64,000 nucleotides of DNA from Bacteroidales bacterium (GCA_017454905.1 JAFTCB010000038.1:1-64000); one strand, 5' to 3'. Shown: positions 1 through 8,460, numbered from the stretch's first letter. Notes: generated from the letters alone by a model not told the origin. Numbers and translations: made by a program.

Positions 1-1023
1 CGGCACAAAGGCATATGCCAGCAGCAGGCCGATTCCAAAACAGAGTGCTGTAAACAGGATGGATTCGACAATCTGCCGGAGTACGATACTGCGTTTCTCT
101 TCACCCAGCAGACGGCGAGTTGCCATCTCCTTGGCCCGCTTGCCGGTCAGGGCGAAACTCAGGTTGATGTAATTGAAAATAGCCGAAACGAGCAGCAGCA
201 ATCCCACCAGCAACAAGATCCTGAGCGTACTGATGTCTCCGTGGCGATAGGCTTGCGGGTTGCCGTCGTACTCCTTGAAGAAAATCTCATCGAGGCGCTC
301 CACGGACAAGGTTTCAAAGAAGGACGTTCCGAACATACCCGGGTATATTTCTTTGCAAAGCGCTTCCGCTTTGGTTTGCAGCATAGCACGGTCCGTTTCA
401 GGAGCCACACGGGCAAAGGTTATCGTGCTGCCATAACGGTCGAAAGGGACTTCCCAGGCCTGGGCGTTCAGCCAGCTGTCCGGATGGGCGATAATATCGA
501 CCGAAGGGAAGAGTGTCTGGCGGAAATCCTCCACGATGCCGGCAACACGGAAATCCCTGTCCTGCGTATGCAGGATATCCCCCACATTGAAGTGATGTGC
601 CCGCGCGAAGGTTTCGCTCAGAAGCACATCCTCCTTGGTGGCCAGGCTCTCCGGAGTTCCTTCCATGAATCCATAATACGGAAACAACCGGAAGAATGAC
701 GGATCTACGGCAATGACACGTGCTTCTATGTCTGCGTCGTCAACATGAACGTAGGTCAGTATATCCGGACAGTAGCGGGCGGTCTGCACCACTTCCGGGA
801 CGGCATCAGCTAGTTTCTCGGCGAACCCGAAAGTCAGTCCCGGCCAGTCCGGCAGATTGAAGGTATAGATGTCCTTCCTGTCCGGATTTTCCCGCGTCAC
901 CGCCCACTGTTGCCAGGCATAACTGCCGATGATAATCACGAACGCCAGGCTCACGGCCAGCCCCACCGCCTCGATGGCGGTGTAGAGCTTGTTGCGGGAC
1001 AGGAATTTCAAGTAACTTTTCAT
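1..1023 (-). CDS. MacB/FtsX-family ABC transporter permease (5' part only)
   Basis: The leftward reading frame is open from the ATG at 1023 to the window edge, giving 341 codons without a stop; the C-terminus lies outside. Residues about 10-27 form a first membrane helix, followed by a periplasmic MacB_PCD-like domain and a second helix near residue 285. The motif KEMATRRLLG just after it is typical of FtsX-domain permeases, which couple an ATPase to extrusion of peptides, drugs or lipids or act in cell-envelope stress responses. The next gene upstream is another permease of the same family, 35 nt away, so the two probably form an operon and may act as a pair. The substrate cannot be read from the sequence. 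Confidence 0.9.
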   Translation of the reverse strand, partial: MKSYLKFLSRNKLYTAIEAVGLAVSLAFVIIIGSYAWQQWAVTRENPDRKDIYTFNLPDWPGLTFGFAEKLADAVPEVVQTARYCPDILTYVHVDDADIEARVIAVDPSFFRLFPYYGFMEGTPESLATKEDVLLSETFARAHHFNVGDILHTQDRDFRVAGIVEDFRQTLFPSVDIIAHPDSWLNAQAWEVPFDRYGSTITFARVAPETDRAMLQTKAEALCKEIYPGMFGTSFFETLSVERLDEIFFKEYDGNPQAYRHGDISTLRILLLVGLLLLVSAIFNYINLSFALTGKRAKEMATRRLLGEEKRSIVLRQIVESILFTALCFGIGLLLAYAFVP

Positions 1024-1033
1024 GATATTCGTC

Positions 1034-1054
1034 ATGCCCGACCTGATCGGGCAT
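1034..1054. repeat. 27-bp palindromic repeat family, copy 1
   Basis: The arms ATGCCCGA (1034-1041) and TCGGGCAT (1047-1054) flank a 5-nt loop. The same design recurs at 2958-2978 and 32494-32514, and a preceding GTC (1031-1033) is shared. This copy lies between the two permease genes. On the + strand it is followed by a short T-run, so it could work as a terminator there, but no + strand gene ends here. Confidence 0.75.
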
Positions 1055-1058
1055 CTTT

Positions 1059-3422
1059 TTATTCATTCTTTAAAGACTCTACCGGATTGGCGCGGGCGAT
1101 GCGGAGGCAGTTGAGGACCACTACGCCCAGCACGATGGTGAGCACCAGGAGGGCACCACCAATGAAGTACAGCGGATGCAAGGACACTTTCTCCGCAAAT
1201 TGCTCCAGCCACTTGTGGGCCACGAAATAGGCGGCCACGCAGGCGATGACGACCATCACCGCGGAGAGTTTCATGATGTCGGTGGCAAACACGCCCAGGA
1301 TGTCCCGGGTGGTGGCGCCGTTGATCTTGCGGACGGCCATCTCCTTGCTGCGGCGCAGGCTCTCATCCTTGATGAATCCGAGCAGGCCCAGCAGGGCGAT
1401 GAGCAGGGAGAAAACGGCTCCCAATGCCATTGTATTGCGCATTTTCTTGCTGTCGTCATAGGCTGCGCGCATCGCTTCTTCGTAGGAGACAATGTCGATG
1501 TCCCTGCCTTCGAGGGTCTGTTCCAGCGCAGCGCGTACGGCAGGCAATGACGCCGGATTATTCACCTTGAACAGGATATGCGGCATGTAGTCCGTGCCAA
1601 TCTCGCCATGGAACATGACGCTCGGGCGCGGATCGACACCTTGAAGGTTCCCGATCAGATAACTCTTATACACGCCGGTGATGGTGAAATAATAAGGGAT
1701 TTCGTCATCCGTCACGGGTCCGTGCTCGGTGACAAATACCTGTTTGCCCACGGCGCCGTCACTCCAGTCCGTGAAATCCGCCATCCTGGCCACGAACTTC
1801 TCGTCCACGGCGATTTCGAGATCACCCTTTGGCGCACGACCATCGATGAAGGGGATGCCCATCAGTTCAAAGAACCCGTCGGAACTGTCATACTGGTCGG
1901 CAATGTTGAACAGCTCCCGGCTGTCATCCGGAATATGGACATTGTTTCCGCTGGCACCCCGATAAGGCAGGTTATAGCTGGTGGCCACGCCGGTCACTTC
2001 CGGAAGTCCTTCCAGCTTCTGCACCACCCGGGCATGGTCCTGATAGTCTCCGCCGAAGATATCGAAATAGTACAGATTCTTGTAGTCGTAGCCCGGATTG
2101 CTGTGGGACACCTCCTGATACTGCCTGCCGATGATGAGCATCATCACCACCAGGAATACATTGATCAGCACCTGGACTCCTAAAAGACCCAGTTTCCAGT
2201 AGCGGGAGTTCTCCGTGTAGTTCTTCAGCGCGGCATCGACAGGAATCCGCTGGAACAATTCGGCCGGCACAACAATCGAAATTGCCAGCACAAACAGGAT
2301 GACGGCGACGATGGCCATCACGCTCTGCGGCACCAACAGCGTCTGGAACGGCACGCCCAGCAGATTCTCCACCAGGCTACGGCCGGCGAAAATAATCAGG
2401 GCTGCCAGAACCAGCGACAGCACGATGTGGAGCAGCGCCTCCTTCGACAGCAATCCATAGATGTGCTTTCCTTCTGCGCCATAGCATTTCCGCACACCCA
2501 CTTCCTTGGAGCGCTTCACCAGGGAAGAGATGACGATCAGGATATAGTTCAGCAGGGAAATCAAGATCAGCAGCGCGGCGACAATCGACAGCAGGATGAC
2601 CTGTGTCTTCACTTCCGGATGGCTCGTATGCAGCTTGTTGAACGGCTTCAGATAGTACCTCAACTGCAAACCCATTGCTTCAATCTCATCTAGATGCTGG
2701 TGCGCATCCTGCATTTTCCGGATGGCATCGGACAACGTGTTCGGGTCCACGCCCGGGAACAGCTTCACATAACCCCTGTACCGGTCGTTGCCCAGCCAGT
2801 TGGTGGTGCTCCACTCACTATAGGTTGCCATCGAGAGCAGGATGTCATAATCCAGCGTCCCGTTCTTCGGGAAATCCTCGAAGACGCCTTCGATCGTAAA
2901 CTTCAGATCGGGCACATCCTTGTTGCAGATCATCTTGCCGATGACACTATTCACGTCATGCCCGGCTTGACCGGGCATCTGATCGGCCAGCTTCTCCGCG
3001 AAACTCCGGCTCACCATCACGCTCCCCCACTTTCCAAGCACCTTCACCGGATCGCCGGCCAGAATCGGCCTGTCAAAAACCTTGAAGAAACAGGTATCGG
3101 CACAAACGAGCGTAGCTTTCAGCTTGTTCGCATCTTCGTCCAGATAGGTGTCCCCATTGAACACATAGGTCGTGCGGGTGCCGACCTCCACACCCGGGAC
3201 CTCCTCCATGAAGCCCACAGCCACGGCGCCGCTCACCTGCCAATAATCGTTCTCATCGCCATTCTGCGAGTACCAGGTATAGATGGAATACACCCGGTCG
3301 ATGTCCTTGTAGAAGCTGTCGTAACTCAATTCAAAAAAAACCTTTGCAAGCAGCACGATGCCTACCGCCAACCCCACGCCAAGGGACAGGACCTTGATGA
3401 TTATATCGCTTTTTGTTTTCAT
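1059..3422 (-). CDS. MacB/FtsX-family ABC transporter permease
   Basis: A 787-residue inner-membrane protein with two FtsX/MacB_PCD halves. The first has a helix near residues 8-26, a large extracytoplasmic domain and helices at about 275-390 followed by RSKEVGVRKCYG-type loops; the second repeats this and ends with three helices (about 660-780) and the loop RSKEMAVRKINGAT. The two halves make it a full-length permease of the Bacteroidetes type. I chose the ATG at 3422 (MKTKSD) because the 8 codons upstream do not look like signal sequence. It is followed 35 nt later by a second permease. A palindromic repeat has been inserted in frame at 2958-2978 and adds roughly nine residues to the first extracytoplasmic domain. 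No ATPase gene is visible nearby. Confidence 0.9.
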   Translation of the reverse strand: MKTKSDIIIKVLSLGVGLAVGIVLLAKVFFELSYDSFYKDIDRVYSIYTWYSQNGDENDYWQVSGAVAVGFMEEVPGVEVGTRTTYVFNGDTYLDEDANKLKATLVCADTCFFKVFDRPILAGDPVKVLGKWGSVMVSRSFAEKLADQMPGQAGHDVNSVIGKMICNKDVPDLKFTIEGVFEDFPKNGTLDYDILLSMATYSEWSTTNWLGNDRYRGYVKLFPGVDPNTLSDAIRKMQDAHQHLDEIEAMGLQLRYYLKPFNKLHTSHPEVKTQVILLSIVAALLILISLLNYILIVISSLVKRSKEVGVRKCYGAEGKHIYGLLSKEALLHIVLSLVLAALIIFAGRSLVENLLGVPFQTLLVPQSVMAIVAVILFVLAISIVVPAELFQRIPVDAALKNYTENSRYWKLGLLGVQVLINVFLVVMMLIIGRQYQEVSHSNPGYDYKNLYYFDIFGGDYQDHARVVQKLEGLPEVTGVATSYNLPYRGASGNNVHIPDDSRELFNIADQYDSSDGFFELMGIPFIDGRAPKGDLEIAVDEKFVARMADFTDWSDGAVGKQVFVTEHGPVTDDEIPYYFTITGVYKSYLIGNLQGVDPRPSVMFHGEIGTDYMPHILFKVNNPASLPAVRAALEQTLEGRDIDIVSYEEAMRAAYDDSKKMRNTMALGAVFSLLIALLGLLGFIKDESLRRSKEMAVRKINGATTRDILGVFATDIMKLSAVMVVIACVAAYFVAHKWLEQFAEKVSLHPLYFIGGALLVLTIVLGVVVLNCLRIARANPVESLKNE
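2958..2978. repeat. 27-bp palindromic repeat family, copy 2, inside a CDS
   Basis: The arms ATGCCCGG (2958-2965) and CCGGGCAT (2971-2978) flank loop CTTGA, with the same GTC prefix as copy 1. The repeat is read through in frame within the permease gene as MPGQAGHD, just before the conserved VIGK segment of the periplasmic domain. Confidence 0.8.
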
Positions 3423-3532
3423 GACACAGTGTTCTTCTTCAATCATTCACCGCTCCCGCATCAATCATAGTGCCAAATATCATAATCATCTATCTATCAG
3501 GACTTTTATAATCATAACAAGGCACATGGACC

Positions 3533-3567
3533 GTAAAGAACCTTTACAGACTGTAAAGGTTCTTTAC
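3533..3567. promoter_or_regulatory. Tandem palindromic operator-like site
   Basis: GTAAAGAACCTTTACA (3533-3548) and TGTAAAGGTTCTTTAC (3552-3567) are perfect reverse complements around a 3-nt loop. Each arm is itself nearly palindromic (GTAAAG-N3-CTTTAC), so the site reads as two adjacent operators as well as one hairpin. It lies about 110-145 nt upstream of the permease start codon. There is no T-run, which argues against a terminator. Confidence 0.55.
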
Positions 3568-3571
3568 GGAA

Positions 3572-3706
3572 CTCCTGCGGCCGCGTCCTCCTCGAATCCG
3601 TCCCCGGCCGCCAGGCCATCATCTCCCTCCACGTCAAAGGAATCATCGGCGAATACTACAAGAAAGTGTGGTCAATCTCAGAAATCAGCTTTTATGATTC
3701 TTCTTG
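3572..3706 (+). pseudogene. Remnant of an unidentified + strand gene
   Basis: A stretch of about 45 codons ending in TGA at 3704-3706 has the GC-rich codon choice of the host genes. It reads as a plausible C-terminal protein end (SCGRVLLESVPGRQA near the start, ISFYDSS at the end). No start codon or ribosome site precedes it. I take it as the last piece of a deleted gene; the family is not recognised. Confidence 0.35.
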
Positions 3707-3748
3707 ATTGTATTTTAGCGATGTATCCTTTATATCCATATCATTATA

Positions 3749-4540
3749 TTAGTTTGAACCTGATTCGTTCTTAGATTTGGCTCCAGAATGAATATTTTGA
3801 TGTTCCTCCAGTTTCTTCTCCAGCTGTTCCAGTTTGGCCAGGACTTCATCATTGTTGTCATGGGCCATGGCATCCACGAAGATGGAGTTGACCAGAGACA
3901 GACCCATCACGCCGCCGAAGAAGTACAAGATGGCGTAGCCGGCCCGGGTGAGCCGGGCGACAAGGTCCGGCGTCCGCTTGGAAATGACCAGCGGGAAGGT
4001 TGCCCAGTCGTCACCGGACAGGTAGCGGAAGATGGTGAACAGGGAGATGCCGGGATCGCCGAAATACTCCGGCGCAATGTTCCCGTACAGGGTGGTGGAA
4101 ACGATGGAAACGAGGAAAAGGAGCACGACGAAGGCGATGCAGACGATGAGGGAGGTCCTCATGGCCAGTTTGATGCCTTTCACGAGCCCCTCGATGTTCG
4201 GGATGAACTTGAAAAGGCGGAAGGATTTGAATACCCGCAGCGCCCGCAGGGACAGGAGGAAATGGGTGGTCAGGCCCGTATCCGCGAAGAGGTTGCAAAG
4301 CGAGGGCACCGCCAGGAGGGTGATGATGAAATCGAACTTGTTCCATCCATCCTTCCAATACGCCTTCCACCCGTAGACGCGCAGTTTCACGAAGATCTCC
4401 GTCAGGAAAAGGAGGGTGAAGAACGCATCACACCAGACAAAGAACCGGGAGGAATCAAAGTATCCCCCGACGAAGATAAAGAGTGTATTGATCAGGACCA
4501 GGGCCAGCATGATCCTGTCATTCGTGAAGATCTTTTTCAT
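3749..4540 (-). CDS. NaChBac-like voltage-gated ion channel
   Basis: A 263-residue single-subunit channel of the bacterial six-helix type. Helix S1 is near residues 10-28. An S4 voltage sensor at about 98-112 carries arginine or lysine at three-residue spacing (LRALRVFKSFRLFKF). The pore loop is near 165-185 with the filter region YLSGDDWAT. S6 spans about 203-222, and a heptad-rich coiled coil at 229-248 fits the tetramerising tail of this family. The TTG 18 nt upstream is a possible alternative start, but the ATG is preferred. Characterised relatives such as NaChBac have LESWAS at the filter, so sodium selectivity is not assured here. The gene stands alone between a membrane-protein gene and the permease operon. 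Confidence 0.88.
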   Translation of the reverse strand: MKKIFTNDRIMLALVLINTLFIFVGGYFDSSRFFVWCDAFFTLLFLTEIFVKLRVYGWKAYWKDGWNKFDFIITLLAVPSLCNLFADTGLTTHFLLSLRALRVFKSFRLFKFIPNIEGLVKGIKLAMRTSLIVCIAFVVLLFLVSIVSTTLYGNIAPEYFGDPGISLFTIFRYLSGDDWATFPLVISKRTPDLVARLTRAGYAILYFFGGVMGLSLVNSIFVDAMAHDNNDEVLAKLEQLEKKLEEHQNIHSGAKSKNESGSN

Positions 4541-4600
4541 AAGGCAATCTTTAGTCAAGCGAAGTTACAAAATATTTGTATCACGAAAAGAAGCTTAAAA

Positions 4601-4632
4601 TTTGGTTTATAAAATAAACTTGTTTATATTTG
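4601..4632 (+). promoter_or_regulatory. Bacteroidetes-type promoter for the 4693 operon
   Basis: TTTG at 4601-4604 and TATATTTG at 4625-4632 are separated by 20 bp, matching the Bacteroidetes -33/-7 pattern. A leader of about 55 nt would precede the ATG at 4693. Confidence 0.7.
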
Positions 4633-4692
4633 CATCGTGATCCGGGCAGACTGCGCAGCTGCGACGGACCGCAAGAACAAATTATTGAAACC

Positions 4693-5268
4693 ATGGAACA
4701 GAACAAAGAAATGACGGCTCAGCAGAGCCTTCAACTCATCTCCGAATCCTTCAACAAAAGCAGGAAGGACATCCTCCGGGGCAGCGCAAAATACTTCATG
4801 TTCTGGGGAGCATTGCTTACCGTCACCTCCCTCGCCATCTATTTGTTATGGCATTTCACGGGGAAGCCGCAGTGGAACTTCCTGTGGTTTACGATGCCGG
4901 CTGTCGGTTATCCCCTCGCCGCCCTCTTGCGGAAAAACAGTGCCGCCGTCCCCCAGAACGAAGTAAGCAAGATGCTCGGAGCCGTATGGACGGTTTTCGG
5001 CGCTTTTGCCATCACCCTCAGCGCCATTGCAGTTTTCCTGGTCCCCATGCGCGTGACGCTCATCATCACCATCATCATGGGCCTGGCCGAATGTATGTCC
5101 GGCGTCCTGCTGAAGAACTGGCCCATTATCATCGGCGGTTTCCTGCTGGGCGTAGGCGGAGCCGTATTTGCCATGCTGGTGACAAGCGAGGCGCAGCTTC
5201 TCATCTTCACGCTGGGCGGCATACTTCTCCTGGTGACAGGATCAATCATGAAACTACAGTACAAGTAG
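4693..5268 (+). CDS. Six-helix membrane protein of unknown function
   Basis: A 191-residue protein with a hydrophilic N-terminus (about 30 residues) and six predicted membrane helices: near residues 35-52, 60-75, 95-113, 118-135, 143-162 and 165-185. I chose the ATG at 4693, which follows the leader of a clear upstream promoter. The gene is followed 3 nt later by a small winged-helix regulator and then by an amidohydrolase, all on the same strand, so they are probably co-transcribed. Membrane proteins paired with this sort of small regulator are common in Bacteroidales. No enzymatic motif is visible and I do not assign a function. Confidence 0.8.
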   Translation: MEQNKEMTAQQSLQLISESFNKSRKDILRGSAKYFMFWGALLTVTSLAIYLLWHFTGKPQWNFLWFTMPAVGYPLAALLRKNSAAVPQNEVSKMLGAVWTVFGAFAITLSAIAVFLVPMRVTLIITIIMGLAECMSGVLLKNWPIIIGGFLLGVGGAVFAMLVTSEAQLLIFTLGGILLLVTGSIMKLQYK

Positions 5269-5271
5269 CCT

Positions 5272-5562
5272 ATGTTTCCCAAATTGGACCCCCTGCTCCA
5301 TTCCGAACTCCGGCTGGCGGTGATGTCCATCCTCGCCGGCGTGGATGAAGCAGATTTCACCTACCTCAAGAAACAGACCGAGGCCACGGCCGGCAATCTC
5401 AGCGTGCAGATCGACAAGCTCACGACGGCCGGATACATCATGGTGGAGAAAGGCTTCAAGGGCAAGATGCCCCGCACCACCTGCAGGATCACTCCGGCCG
5501 GCCAGGAGGCCTTCAGCAAGTATGTGGAAGCGCTGAAAGAATACCTTTCGGCAAGCAAATGA
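5272..5562 (+). CDS. Winged-helix transcriptional regulator
   Basis: A 96-residue single-domain DNA-binding protein. The pattern is typical of the MarR/PadR-like winged helix: helix LHSELRLAVMSILA, then a turn region with TYLKKQTEATAGNLSVQIDK as recognition helix, and a basic wing around KGFKGKMPRTT before a final helix (EAFSKYVEALKEYL). There is no ligand or dimerisation domain beyond this. The start is 3 nt after the preceding stop, so translation is probably coupled. It most likely regulates its own operon with the membrane protein upstream and the hydrolase downstream. Confidence 0.85.
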   Translation: MFPKLDPLLHSELRLAVMSILAGVDEADFTYLKKQTEATAGNLSVQIDKLTTAGYIMVEKGFKGKMPRTTCRITPAGQEAFSKYVEALKEYLSASK

Positions 5563-5572
5563 CAAAAGAAGC

Positions 5573-6643
5573 ATGAAAAAGATCCTCAAAATCGTTGTAT
5601 GGAGCCTGCTCGCCCTGATCCTCATCCTCGGCATCGGCGCTTGGAGCAAGTTCGGTCCGTTGGTCAAAGGGGCCATGTCCGTCCAGAAACTGGACGAAGG
5701 CCTCTATTACATGGAATATAAGGGAGATGACGGATTCTCAGGGCTCATTGAAAGCGGCGGCGGCCGCAGTGCCGGCGAACTGTCCGCCTACGTCATGCAA
5801 TTCCTCTCCCGCGGCTTCTTTCACCCGGAAGCCGGAAATCCCGGGCCGGCGCAGTTCGGCTGTTCGACCCTGACGGCGCGCACCCCGGAAGGCGGCATCC
5901 TGATGGGACGCAATTTCGACTTCCCGTCCGCGACGGGAATGATCCTGCACACGGTTCCCGCGCAGGGGTATGAGACCTACACCACCTTCAACCTGGAATT
6001 CCTCGGTTTCGGGGAAGGATGGCTTCCGGAAGGCTTCAAAAACCGGTACATGGCGCTCGCCACGTTGTTTTTCGCCCTGGACGGCATCAATGAGAAAGGA
6101 CTGGCCGTGGCGGACCTGATGGCGGGCGACGACGCCCAGACGCACCAGGACAGCGGGAAGCCGGCCCTGACCACGACTTCCGCCATCAGCTACCTGCTGA
6201 AGCATGCCGCCACCGTGGACGAGGCACTGGACCTGCTCCGGGAGATCGACATGCACTCCGACATCGGAGCCGCCCACCACTATGCGATGTCCGACGCCTC
6301 CGGTCGGAGCGTCGTGGTCGAGTATGTGGACAACCGGATCGAAGTGGTGGAATCCCCTGCCGCGGCCAATCACTACCTGTGCGCCTCCAAACTAAATGTC
6401 GGCCTGGTCGAAGGAGACCGCCGCTACGAATTCCTGTGCCGGCAGCTCGATGCGGCCGGAGGCATCATGGATAAAGGGCGACTCATAGAAACAATCGCCT
6501 CCGTGTCCCAGCCGCAGCAGGAAGGCAGGTACCTGGGCACCGCCTGGACGCTGGTGATGGACCTGACGGATCCTTCCGCCACGTGGTACTCCCGCCGCCA
6601 CTTCGACAAGCCCTTCCGCTTCGGATTTGACCGGGAACATTGA
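5573..6643 (+). CDS. Choloylglycine/acyltransferase-like linear amide C-N hydrolase
   Basis: A 356-residue protein with an N-terminal membrane anchor (about residues 5-25). It then has the Ntn-hydrolase signature FGCSTLTARTPEGGILMGRN, in which Cys97 would become the N-terminal nucleophile after autocatalytic cleavage, as in isopenicillin-N acyltransferase and penicillin acylase-like relatives. The FDF after that motif and the later SAISYLLKHAATVDEAL helix match the family. Such enzymes cleave linear amides such as bile-salt conjugates, N-acyl homoserine lactones or penicillin V. Anchoring suggests the enzyme acts outside the cytoplasm. It is the last gene of a three-gene unit with a regulator, 10 nt downstream of it. 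The substrate is unknown. Confidence 0.85.
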   Translation: MKKILKIVVWSLLALILILGIGAWSKFGPLVKGAMSVQKLDEGLYYMEYKGDDGFSGLIESGGGRSAGELSAYVMQFLSRGFFHPEAGNPGPAQFGCSTLTARTPEGGILMGRNFDFPSATGMILHTVPAQGYETYTTFNLEFLGFGEGWLPEGFKNRYMALATLFFALDGINEKGLAVADLMAGDDAQTHQDSGKPALTTTSAISYLLKHAATVDEALDLLREIDMHSDIGAAHHYAMSDASGRSVVVEYVDNRIEVVESPAAANHYLCASKLNVGLVEGDRRYEFLCRQLDAAGGIMDKGRLIETIASVSQPQQEGRYLGTAWTLVMDLTDPSATWYSRRHFDKPFRFGFDREH

Positions 6644-6705
6644 AAACAAAGCGGTGATTGCGTCTTTTTTGGCCGGGGCCCGCTGAAATAATGCTACAAT
6701 TTCAT

Positions 6706-6713
6706 TAAATTTG
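6706..6713 (+). promoter_or_regulatory. -7 box before the Na/Pi symporter gene
   Basis: TAAATTTG matches the Bacteroidetes -7 consensus, 28 nt before the ATG at 6742. No convincing -33 TTG lies at the right distance. Confidence 0.45.
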
Positions 6714-6741
6714 CGGACAGTACCAATCCTACCTGGGACAG

Positions 6742-8454
6742 ATGCTTCTACAAATCCTCACGCTGCTCGGCGCAGTCACCCTTTTCCTCTTCGGCCTCAG
6801 CCTCCTCAGCGGCGGCCTCCAGAAAGTAGCCGGCGACGGACTCCGGTCCTTCCTCGCCTCGATGACCTCCAATCCGTTCAAGCAGATCCTGACGGGTATC
6901 GGAGTCACGGCAGCCATCCAGTCATCTACGGCCACGACCATCCTGGTCGTCAGTTTCGTCAATGCCGGCCTGCTTGTGCTCGGCCAGGCCATCGGCGTGA
7001 TCATGGGTGCCAACATCGGCACGACGGTCACCTCCTGGATCATGGCCGTCTTCGGCTTCTCCTTCAACATGGCCGATTTTGCTTTCCCGCTTTTCCTGGT
7101 AGGATTCTTCCTGCGCAACAACAAGAAACAGAGATACAAGGATATCGGTGAGATCATCATCGGTTTCTGCCTCTTCTTCATCGGTTTCGCGCAGCTTCGC
7201 ACCACGGCTGCGGTATTGATCACTCCGGAGCGTCTGGGCTTCGTACAGGCCTGGACCGAACTCGGCGGCTGGTCCGTGATCATTTTCCTGCTGATCAGTA
7301 TCGTATTGACCGTCTGCTTCCAGTCTTCGGCCGCCACGATGGCCATCATCATGATCCTCGTGACCACAGGTATCATCCCGTTCCGCCTGGCCGCCGCCAT
7401 GATCCTCGGCGAGAACATCGGCACCACCATCGCCGCCAACATCGCCGCTTCGGTCGGCAACCTGGCCGCCAAACGGACCGCCCTGTCCCATACGGTGTTC
7501 AACCTCTTCGGCGTGTGCTGGGTGCTGGCCATCTTCCCGCTCTTCCTCAAGCTCGTCGGCCACATCGTCACCCTGTTCGGACTCCCCGACCCCAATACGG
7601 CCGACCTGACGGACGCCTCCAATGCCGAAGCCATCAGCACCTCCCTGCTGTACAGCGTCTGTACGATGCACACGCTGTTCAACGTCACCAATGTCCTTGT
7701 CCTCGTCTGGTTCATCCCGCAGATCGAGAAACTCGTCACGGCGATCTTCCCGAACAAGGAGGGAGAAGAGGATGTATTCCGCCTGCGCTACATCTCCGGC
7801 GGTCCGCTCTCTACGGCTGAATTGTCGCTGGAAGAGGCAAACAAGGAGATCATGAACTTCGGCCGGATCTGCTACAAGGGCTTCGGATACATCCGCGATG
7901 CCATCAACGAGAAAGATCCCGACCGCTTCGAAGAGGCTCGTGCCAAGCTGGTCAAATATGAGGAGATCACCGACAATATCGAGCGCGAGATCGCTTCCTA
8001 CCTCAACGAAGTGTCACGTGACGACCTGTCCGAACGCTCCTCCATGCGCATCAAGGGCATGTACAAGATCATCGGGGAGATGGAGAGCCTGGGAGACTCC
8101 GGTGAAAGCATTTCCCGGATGCTGCAGCGCGCCCACGCCCACGGCAAATTCTTTGACAGCGAGCTGATCTCCCGGCTGAACCGGATGCTGGGCACGGTGG
8201 ACGAAGCCTATCAGGCCATGATCGAGAACCTGAATGCCCCGTACGGCACCCTGAAGGACATCTCCAACGCAGAGCACGCAGAAGACCACATCAACCAGTG
8301 CCGCAACACCCTGCGCGAGGAGCACATCGTCAACATCGAGGAGAATCCCGACTACAACTACCAGACGGGCGTCTTCTACATCGACATCGTCTCCGAACTC
8401 GAGAAGATCGGCGACTTCATCATCAACATCTCCCAAGCCAAGATCAAGGAATAA
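6742..8454 (+). CDS. Na/Pi cotransporter with C-terminal PhoU domain
   Basis: A 570-residue inner-membrane protein. The N-terminal part (about residues 1-330) contains the inverted repeat of the NptA/PNaS family, with the two QSS signatures at residues 60-62 (AAIQSSTATT) and 194-196 (FQSSAATM). Each is followed by a G-x-NIGTT motif (GANIGTTVTS, GENIGTTIAAN). The cytoplasmic part (about 345-560) is helical and PhoU-like. Family members couple sodium influx to phosphate uptake; the PhoU part is thought to tie activity to phosphate status. The gene is monocistronic: the neighbour on the right is convergent and ends 6 nt away. Confidence 0.95.
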   Translation: MLLQILTLLGAVTLFLFGLSLLSGGLQKVAGDGLRSFLASMTSNPFKQILTGIGVTAAIQSSTATTILVVSFVNAGLLVLGQAIGVIMGANIGTTVTSWIMAVFGFSFNMADFAFPLFLVGFFLRNNKKQRYKDIGEIIIGFCLFFIGFAQLRTTAAVLITPERLGFVQAWTELGGWSVIIFLLISIVLTVCFQSSAATMAIIMILVTTGIIPFRLAAAMILGENIGTTIAANIAASVGNLAAKRTALSHTVFNLFGVCWVLAIFPLFLKLVGHIVTLFGLPDPNTADLTDASNAEAISTSLLYSVCTMHTLFNVTNVLVLVWFIPQIEKLVTAIFPNKEGEEDVFRLRYISGGPLSTAELSLEEANKEIMNFGRICYKGFGYIRDAINEKDPDRFEEARAKLVKYEEITDNIEREIASYLNEVSRDDLSERSSMRIKGMYKIIGEMESLGDSGESISRMLQRAHAHGKFFDSELISRLNRMLGTVDEAYQAMIENLNAPYGTLKDISNAEHAEDHINQCRNTLREEHIVNIEENPDYNYQTGVFYIDIVSELEKIGDFIINISQAKIKE

Positions 8455-8460
8455 CGGGAC

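Larger units (their letters stand above)
3423..3748. other. 326-bp intergenic region
   Basis: This region separates the permease operon from the ion-channel gene, both leftward. It holds a perfect 16-bp-arm palindrome (3533-3567) and a + strand gene remnant (about 3572-3706). I see no clear TAnnTTTG promoter for the permease gene and no strong terminator. Confidence 0.6.

Noticed and set aside
11-1023. Frameshift in the first permease, because no complete reading frame was apparent there
   Set aside because: Translating leftward from 1023 gives an unbroken frame to base 1; the gene simply runs off the window edge.
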